The notes under the pieces: model-generated
What the model saw: only the letters and a program-made list of their open reading frames with translations
The model's database searches: none
What the model was told of the DNA's origin: nothing
Shown here: one piece after another, positions 59,075 to 64,000 of the stretch
Layout of the letters: each line of letters opens with the position of its first letter
Numbering within the stretch: the stretch's first letter is position 1
NCBI RefSeq assembly: GCF_902498065.1
Contig: NZ_CABVIR010000001.1
Span: forward strand, 1,116,001 to 1,180,000
Direction: 5' to 3'
DNA length: 64,000 nt
Origin: Pseudomonas fluorescens
GTDB lineage: Bacteria > Pseudomonadota > Gammaproteobacteria > Pseudomonadales > Pseudomonadaceae
Made by a program: the position numbers and the translations under genes

Positions 59075-59230
59075 GGCCGGAACGATCTAATTTATTTTGA
59101 CCGTCCGTTCATCGCCAATCCGGGCCTGCCCACGCGTTTTGCCAGCAGCTGTCCCCTCACCCGGTCGACCCGACCAGCATGTATGGCGCAACGGATAAAG
59201 GCTGCACGCACTACCCACCTGTCGTTCCCA
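59075..59230 (+). pseudogene. Remnant of an Old Yellow Enzyme (NemA/XenB-like) gene, frameshifted
   Basis: One frame reads NDLIYFDRPFIANPGLPTRF, matching the C-terminal FMN-binding block (DLIxFGRPFIANPDLP) of Old Yellow Enzymes. After a frame change near 59150 another frame reads HPVDPTSMYGATDKGCTHYP, matching the usual C-terminal LNxxDPTTxYGGxxKGYTDYP. Only about 50 codons remain. The loss of frame marks it as a pseudogene. Confidence 0.8.
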
Positions 59231-59299
59231 AGCGACCGATGCCGCAGCACTTCTTAAACAGGGGCGCTGTTCACGTTTCTCCCATTGAGGAAGATGAGT

Positions 59300-60283
59300 A
59301 TGTATCGGCCGAGCACGATTCCTTATCAGCAGCATCGAGGGTTCAGCCGAACCTTCACTCAGGGTCATTTGAGCCTTGGATTGTTCTTTCCTTTGGAGGC
59401 CTTCGATGGGGACACTCCGAGCATGCTCAACCAAGTCGCATTGGCCAAACGAGCAGAGGCGCTGGGCTTCTGCGCGCTCTGGTTTCGCGACGTGCCTCTT
59501 CGCGACCCTGGTTTCGGCGATGTCGGCCAAGTCTTCGACCCCTGGGTTTACCTGGGATATATAGCCGCTCATACGTCAGAGATAGCGCTTGGCACCGCAT
59601 CCATTGCCATCCCGTTACACCATCCGCTGCACACGGCCAAGGCATCGGCCAGCGTCGATCAGTTGAGCGCAGGTCGCTTGATTCTGGGGGTAGCTTCCGG
59701 CGATCGCCCTGTGGAGTTTTCGGCTTTTGGCGTCGATGCCGAAAGGCGCGGAGACATTTTTCGAGAGTACTACGAGGTGATTCGCAGAGCCCACAGCACC
59801 AGCTTTGAACCCATCCGCTGGAGCGGTGGTGAGATGCAGGGCGCAGACCTCATTCCGAAACCTACGACCCAAGTTATTCCAATGCTCGTGACCGGGAATA
59901 GTCGCCAGTCACTGGATTGGATCGCGCGCGAAAGCACCGGATGGATCAACTATCCACGCCAACCGAAAATGCAGCGACTGATCGTGGAAGATTGGCGGCT
60001 GGAGGTCATGAAGCAATGTGGTTCCGTCTATAAGCCCTTCGCTCAGTCGCTATACATCGACCTCGCTGAGAACCCGTCAACGCCGCCCACTCGTATTCAT
60101 TTGGGGTTCAGGCTTGGACGCGACCACCTCCGGGGTTTGCTGGAGGTGCTTCAGGAAATCGGGGTGGACCACGTTATCCTGAATCTCAAATACGGTAAGC
60201 GCCCTGCTGCGCAAGTTATTGAGGAGCTGGGCACTCACATCGTTCCGCAATTCGGAGTACAGCCTCGTTACGAAGCGAACTGA
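59300..60283 (+). CDS. Luciferase-like (LLM class) flavin-dependent oxidoreductase
   Basis: The 327-residue TIM-barrel flavoprotein has LSLGLFFPLEAFDGDTP near residue 23, GFCALWFRDVPLRDPGFGDVG near 53, IALGTASIAIPLHHPLHTAKASASVDQLSAGRLILGVASGDRP over about 90-135 and a C-terminal substrate region. Such enzymes oxidise a small organic molecule using reduced FMN and oxygen; the substrate is unknown. ATG at 59300 is best placed after GAGGAA; an ATG at 59294 is too close. A remnant of a second such gene lies 3.3 kb upstream. Confidence 0.85.
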   Translation: MYRPSTIPYQQHRGFSRTFTQGHLSLGLFFPLEAFDGDTPSMLNQVALAKRAEALGFCALWFRDVPLRDPGFGDVGQVFDPWVYLGYIAAHTSEIALGTASIAIPLHHPLHTAKASASVDQLSAGRLILGVASGDRPVEFSAFGVDAERRGDIFREYYEVIRRAHSTSFEPIRWSGGEMQGADLIPKPTTQVIPMLVTGNSRQSLDWIARESTGWINYPRQPKMQRLIVEDWRLEVMKQCGSVYKPFAQSLYIDLAENPSTPPTRIHLGFRLGRDHLRGLLEVLQEIGVDHVILNLKYGKRPAAQVIEELGTHIVPQFGVQPRYEAN

Positions 60284-60392
60284 AACCAATACGTTACTGG
60301 ACGGATTCATCGTCAACTCTGCGACATAAAGAATGGCAGTGATGCCGCAGGCGGTTCAGAGGCCCGCAAGCGAGCCCGCCCGAGGAGTGAAG

Positions 60393-61400
60393 TCAGAAAC
60401 CTTCTAGAACGATCTTGCCCCGGGCCTTGCCGCTCTCGACCAGCGCATGGGCACGACGCATGTTTGCCGCATTGATCGCACCGAAGTGCTCGCCCACAGT
60501 GGTTTGCAGAACACCTTGGTCAATCAGAGTGCTGACCCGATTGAGCAGATGATGCTGGTTGATCATGTCCGGGGTTTCATACAGCGAGCGGGTGAACATC
60601 AGCTCCCAATGCAACGACAGCGACTTGCGCTTGAGCGGCATCACATCGAGGCTGTCGGGGTCGTCAATCACACCCAGACGCCCTTGCGGCTTGAGCACGT
60701 CGATCAGTTGTGCAAAGTGCTGTTCGGTGTGAGTCAGGCTGGCGACATAGTCGATCTCCGGCACGCCGAGCGCTTGCACCTGTGCGAACAGTGGCTGGCT
60801 GTGATCGATCACGTGATGCGCGCCCAACTGCCGCACCCAATCAGCGGTCTCCTGGCGTGAGGCAGTTCCGATGACGGTAAGGCGGGTCAACTGTCGGGCC
60901 AGTTGCACCAGCATCGAACCGACGCCGCCAGCCGCTCCGGTGATCAACAGGTACTTGCCCTCCCCCGAACCCTCGACGACACCAAGCCGGTCAAACAACA
61001 ATTCCCAGGCAGTGATCGAGGTCAACGGCAACGCTGCCGCATCGGCGGCACTCAATGACCGAGGCTTGTGCCCGACGATCCGCTCATCGACCAGATGGAA
61101 TTCGCTGTAGCTGCCGGTGCGGGCAATCGAGCCGGCATAGAACACTTCATCGCCCGGCTGAAACAGCGTCACTTCAGAGCCGATCTCGCGGACAATGCCT
61201 GTGGCATCCCAGCCGAGGATTTTGGGTTCTTTTGTGAAAGTTCCGGCGCGCACCTTGGTATCGACCGGATTTACTGACACCGCGCGAACTTCGACCAGCA
61301 GATCCCGTGGACCAGGCGTGGGCACCGGGAGGCTGATGTCGATCAATGCGTGTGGATTGTCGATGGGCAAAGCGTGTTCGGTAAAGGTGATGGCTTTCAT
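60393..61400 (-). CDS. Zinc-type alcohol dehydrogenase-like/quinone oxidoreductase
   Basis: The 335-residue MDR-superfamily enzyme has PRDLLVEVRAVSVNPVDTKVR near residue 30, KILGWDATGIVREIG near 59 and the NADPH motif ITGAAGGVGSMLVQLARQL near 150. It lacks the structural-zinc Cys cluster of true zinc alcohol dehydrogenases, as in the quinone oxidoreductase group. It should reduce quinones or enones with NADPH. The ATG at 61400 is used; the longer frame upstream runs into the divergent LysR gene's promoter. Confidence 0.88.
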   Translation of the reverse strand: MKAITFTEHALPIDNPHALIDISLPVPTPGPRDLLVEVRAVSVNPVDTKVRAGTFTKEPKILGWDATGIVREIGSEVTLFQPGDEVFYAGSIARTGSYSEFHLVDERIVGHKPRSLSAADAAALPLTSITAWELLFDRLGVVEGSGEGKYLLITGAAGGVGSMLVQLARQLTRLTVIGTASRQETADWVRQLGAHHVIDHSQPLFAQVQALGVPEIDYVASLTHTEQHFAQLIDVLKPQGRLGVIDDPDSLDVMPLKRKSLSLHWELMFTRSLYETPDMINQHHLLNRVSTLIDQGVLQTTVGEHFGAINAANMRRAHALVESGKARGKIVLEGF

Positions 61401-61509
61401 GGACACTCGCTGTCTGAAGGGTGATGCACTCGTTTGCAGCCATCTTCGACTTCCCAAGTACAAAGAAAAACAAGCAGAATGCGCCAACACTTTCACTGCA
61501 GGAGTGAAA

Positions 61510-62418
61510 ATGATCCGCATCGATGATCTTGGTTTATTCATCCGCAGCGCCGCGCTGGGCAGTTTCACCGCAGCGGCGCTGGAGGCTGATCTATTGCCTG
61601 GTCAGGTCGCCGCCGCCATCAAACGTCTGGAGCGCGAGCTGGACGTACGCCTGTTCGCCCGCACCACTCGCAGCCTGCGATTGACTGCCGAGGGCGAGCA
61701 ATATCTGCCCACCGCCCACTCAGTGCTTGAGACCCTGAAGCAAGGCAAGGAAAACCTGCGTGGTGAGAACGCCACGCTGCGGGGCGTACTGCAAGTGACA
61801 GCGCCGTCCGATCTGGGGCGCAACATACTGCTGCCGTGGCTGACGCTGTTCCGCCGTCAGCATCCAGAATTGACGTTGCGTTTTTTCCTGTCGGACCAGA
61901 TGGCCAATCTGTTTCGCGACCCGGTGGACGTGGCGATTCGATACGGCCCGAATGAAGACGCCAACTACGTGGCACTGCCGCTTGCACCGTGGAACCAGCG
62001 GGTGCTTGTTGCCTCGCCGGAGTATGTGCAACGCTGCGGTTCTCCCCAAACGCCGGATGACTTGAGCAAGCATCACTGCCTGCTCTATCTGCAAAATGGC
62101 CGGGTCTACGACAAGTGGAACCTGGGCGGGCAAACCGTGCAGGTTTCGGGGCCACTGTTCAGCGATGACGCCGATGTCGTGCGACGCTGGTCGTTGGACG
62201 GTGAAGGTATCGCCTACAAATCTTGGCTGGATGTCAGTGCCGATATCGCCGCTGAGCGCCTGCTTGTGCTGCTGCCAGATTATCCTGGCGAAGCTTCGCC
62301 GTTGAGTCTGGTGTGCCCGCATCGCAAGCAGATCAGCCCTGCCGTTTCCCAGCTTTATACGTGGCTGAGTGATCAGTTTTCTGCGCTGGAGCGCCGTGAA
62401 CCGAATGACTGCGATTGA
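61510..62418 (+). CDS. LysR-family transcriptional regulator
   Basis: The 302-residue protein has an N-terminal helix-turn-helix (LGLFIRSAALGSFTAAALEADLLPGQVAAAIKRLERELDVRLFARTTR split over residues 7-54) and a CrgA/DsdC-like effector domain after it. The ATG at 61510 with GGAG five bases upstream is preferred to the longer open frame, which crosses the intergenic region. It is divergent from the quinone oxidoreductase gene and probably controls it. Confidence 0.9.
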   Translation: MIRIDDLGLFIRSAALGSFTAAALEADLLPGQVAAAIKRLERELDVRLFARTTRSLRLTAEGEQYLPTAHSVLETLKQGKENLRGENATLRGVLQVTAPSDLGRNILLPWLTLFRRQHPELTLRFFLSDQMANLFRDPVDVAIRYGPNEDANYVALPLAPWNQRVLVASPEYVQRCGSPQTPDDLSKHHCLLYLQNGRVYDKWNLGGQTVQVSGPLFSDDADVVRRWSLDGEGIAYKSWLDVSADIAAERLLVLLPDYPGEASPLSLVCPHRKQISPAVSQLYTWLSDQFSALERREPNDCD

Positions 62419-62421
62419 TGC

Positions 62422-64000
62422 TCACTGAGCATCCCGCGCTTCATTGTTCGGCGGATCAATGCGCTCAATATTCCCCAACACCAACGCTCGTCCGGCAAAC
62501 AGGCCGCCCGCTGTTTCCAAGGCAAAACGTTCGGCATCGCGTTTGCGCACTTCGTCGATCACCGCGTCGGCTTCGTGCTCAGACGCACCCAGCGTCACCA
62601 CGGCCTGACGGCCGAGCAGCAGTGCGGCCTCAAAGGTCTCCCGCACTATGTAGTCGGCGTCGTGTTCGACCAGTTCCAGCGCGTGTTCGCGGTCAAAAGC
62701 GCGCACCAGCACTTTCACCTGCGGGCAGTAGTGCCGCGTACTTTCGACAATGCGTGTCGCGGCTTTTTTATCATCCACACAAATAATGATGGCGCGGGCG
62801 TGATGGGCACCGGCAGCGTGCAATATTTCATGGCGGGCGCCGTCGCCGTAATAGACCTTGAAACCGTAGGGTGTCACGGCGCGGATGACCTCCGGATTTA
62901 TATCAATGATTGAAATTTTTGCTCCCTGAGCGAGCGGCACCTGGCAGGCAATCTGCCCCACACGGCCAAAACCGATGATGAGTACATTGCATTGCAGATT
63001 GTGTGCGGCTTCCACACCGTCCATGGACACGGGCTGTGGGCGAGTAAACCGTTTGCACAGCAATAAGGTCACCGGTGTAAACGCCATGGAGAGCACCACG
63101 ATAGCCGTCATGTTGGCGTTGACGTCAGGACCGATGACCCTGAGTTTGAGCGCTTCGGCAAACAGCACAAAAGCAAATTCGCCACCCTGCGCCATCAGCA
63201 CGGCGCGATCCAGCGCGTCGCGATGACCGCTTTTCGCCAGACGCGCAACTGCATAAATACACAGGGCCTTGACCAGCATCAGTGCCAGCACACCAGAGAT
63301 GATGAGCCTCCACGCGCTGACCATCGTTTGCAGATCCAGCGACATGCCGACGCCGAGGAAAAACAGCCCCAGCAGTAGGCCACGAAACGGTTCTATGTCG
63401 GCCTCCAACTGGTGGCGAAATGTGGATTCCGACAGCAGCACACCGGCAACGAAAGCACCCATCGCCATTGAAAGACCGCCGATTTCCATCAGCAGCGCTG
63501 CTCCCAACACAACCAGCAGCGCAGCGGCAGTCATTACCTCGCGCGCTTTGGCATGGGCCAATACTCGAAACAGGGGATCGAGCAGCCACAATCCGATGGC
63601 CACCAATGCACCCAGGGACAGCGCTGCGGTACCTATGCGTTGCCAAAGGGGAGACGTGGGTCCATTCGCCAACTCAGTGGGCGCCAGAAATGCCACCACC
63701 GCCAGCAAAGGGGCTATCAACAGGTCTTCAAACAGCAAAATGGACACGACGTGCTGCCCTCTCGGCTCGGTAATGTCACCGCGTTCCGAGAGAACTTGCA
63801 TAACCAGGGCCGTGGAGGTGAGTACAAAACCCGCTGCGCAGACAAATGACACCTGCCAAGGGAATCCAAAAGCCATGCCGACAGAAGTGAGCAGAACAGC
63901 ACAGACCACCACCTGCAGGCTGCCCAGCCCAAAGATCTGCCGACGCAGATCCCATAGGTGCGAGGGTTTCATCTCCAGTCCAATCACAAAAAGAAACATC
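62422..64000 (-). CDS. Kef-type K+/H+ antiporter with RCK domain (5' end outside window)
   Basis: The visible 525 codons cover most of a CPA2-family antiporter. The membrane domain begins inside the FLFVIGLEM motif, so the first helices are beyond the right edge, and it extends to about residue 320. The RCK/TrkA-N domain follows from about 335 (NVLIIGFGRVGQIACQVPLA), with YGDGARHEILHAAGAHHA near 390. Such proteins exchange K+ or other cations for protons, often gated by glutathione adducts or nucleotides. KefB/KefC genes also occur in clpG-psiE heat-resistance loci, but a core-genome origin is equally possible. The stop is 4 bases from the LysR stop on the other strand. Confidence 0.88.
   Translation of the reverse strand, partial: MFLFVIGLEMKPSHLWDLRRQIFGLGSLQVVVCAVLLTSVGMAFGFPWQVSFVCAAGFVLTSTALVMQVLSERGDITEPRGQHVVSILLFEDLLIAPLLAVVAFLAPTELANGPTSPLWQRIGTAALSLGALVAIGLWLLDPLFRVLAHAKAREVMTAAALLVVLGAALLMEIGGLSMAMGAFVAGVLLSESTFRHQLEADIEPFRGLLLGLFFLGVGMSLDLQTMVSAWRLIISGVLALMLVKALCIYAVARLAKSGHRDALDRAVLMAQGGEFAFVLFAEALKLRVIGPDVNANMTAIVVLSMAFTPVTLLLCKRFTRPQPVSMDGVEAAHNLQCNVLIIGFGRVGQIACQVPLAQGAKISIIDINPEVIRAVTPYGFKVYYGDGARHEILHAAGAHHARAIIICVDDKKAATRIVESTRHYCPQVKVLVRAFDREHALELVEHDADYIVRETFEAALLLGRQAVVTLGASEHEADAVIDEVRKRDAERFALETAGGLFAGRALVLGNIERIDPPNNEARDAQ

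Noticed and set aside
47865..62421. tRNA-anchored genomic island with att repeats
   Set aside because: Composition and gene remnants suggest foreign DNA, but no tRNA gene, flanking direct repeats or linked integrase was found, so no precise boundaries are claimed.

Overview
The window is chromosomal DNA from a Pseudomonas of the fluorescens group. The evidence is high GC with strong third-position GC, dense operons joined by ATGA start/stop overlaps, typical pseudomonad REP/REPIN palindromes between genes, a complete arnBCADTEF-ugd operon, and a T6SS vgrG-DUF4123-effector island. No rRNA, tRNA, CRISPR array or intact insertion sequence was seen.

Layout. (1) 1-12.5 kb: a 5'-partial enoyl-CoA hydratase/3-hydroxyisobutyryl-CoA hydrolase, an HPP membrane protein lacking its usual CBS domains, and an MFS transporter. 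Next come genes reading leftward from an argininosuccinate-lyase-like C-N lyase: an amino-acid-type ABC transporter, two NodB-fold deacetylases and an MmgE/PrpD protein. A divergent LysR regulator sits beside the lyase. The set looks like uptake and breakdown of an N-substituted amino acid or aminopolycarboxylate. (2) 12.6-20.2 kb: a T6SS cargo island with VgrG, a DUF4123 chaperone, a 1211-residue VasX/BTH_I2691-like pore-forming effector and a membrane protein that probably gives immunity. (3) 20.5-29.3 kb: the aminoarabinose lipid A modification operon. (4) 29.6-30.6 kb: a solitary tyrosine recombinase. (5) 30.6-38 kb: an FbpABC/HitABC-type ferric iron importer with a possible Fur box, then a pqi operon in which PqiA is two separate proteins. 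(6) 38.1-43.1 kb: gamma-glutamylated polyamine catabolism (PuuB-like oxidase, polyamine binding protein, PuuA-like synthetase) with a divergent AraC regulator. (7) 43.1-47.9 kb: a glycine-zipper protein and a three-part efflux pump with a DUF2955 inner-membrane component.

(8) 47.9-62.4 kb is an accessory mosaic. It carries a cupin gene, a protein-quality-control piece (clpG/clpK-like disaggregase gene plus psiE and a small gene), a peroxiredoxin, a DsbA-like protein, an AT-rich ltrA gene, a CmcJ/NvfI-like oxygenase, an OprD porin, a luciferase-like monooxygenase and a quinone oxidoreductase with its LysR regulator. Decayed pieces of other genes lie between them: an outer-membrane efflux factor, a second luciferase-like monooxygenase and an Old Yellow Enzyme. 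The clpG-like gene itself is cut by an in-frame TGA in its first ATPase domain. No REPIN was found in this part, whereas five were found in the first 41 kb. A 5'-partial Kef-type antiporter closes the window.

Most notable for follow-up are the lyase/epimerase-like catabolic operon with one deacetylase missing a metal histidine, the nonsense codon in clpG, the three gene remnants, the VasX-like effector/immunity pair, and the attenuator-like leader in front of the HPP gene.
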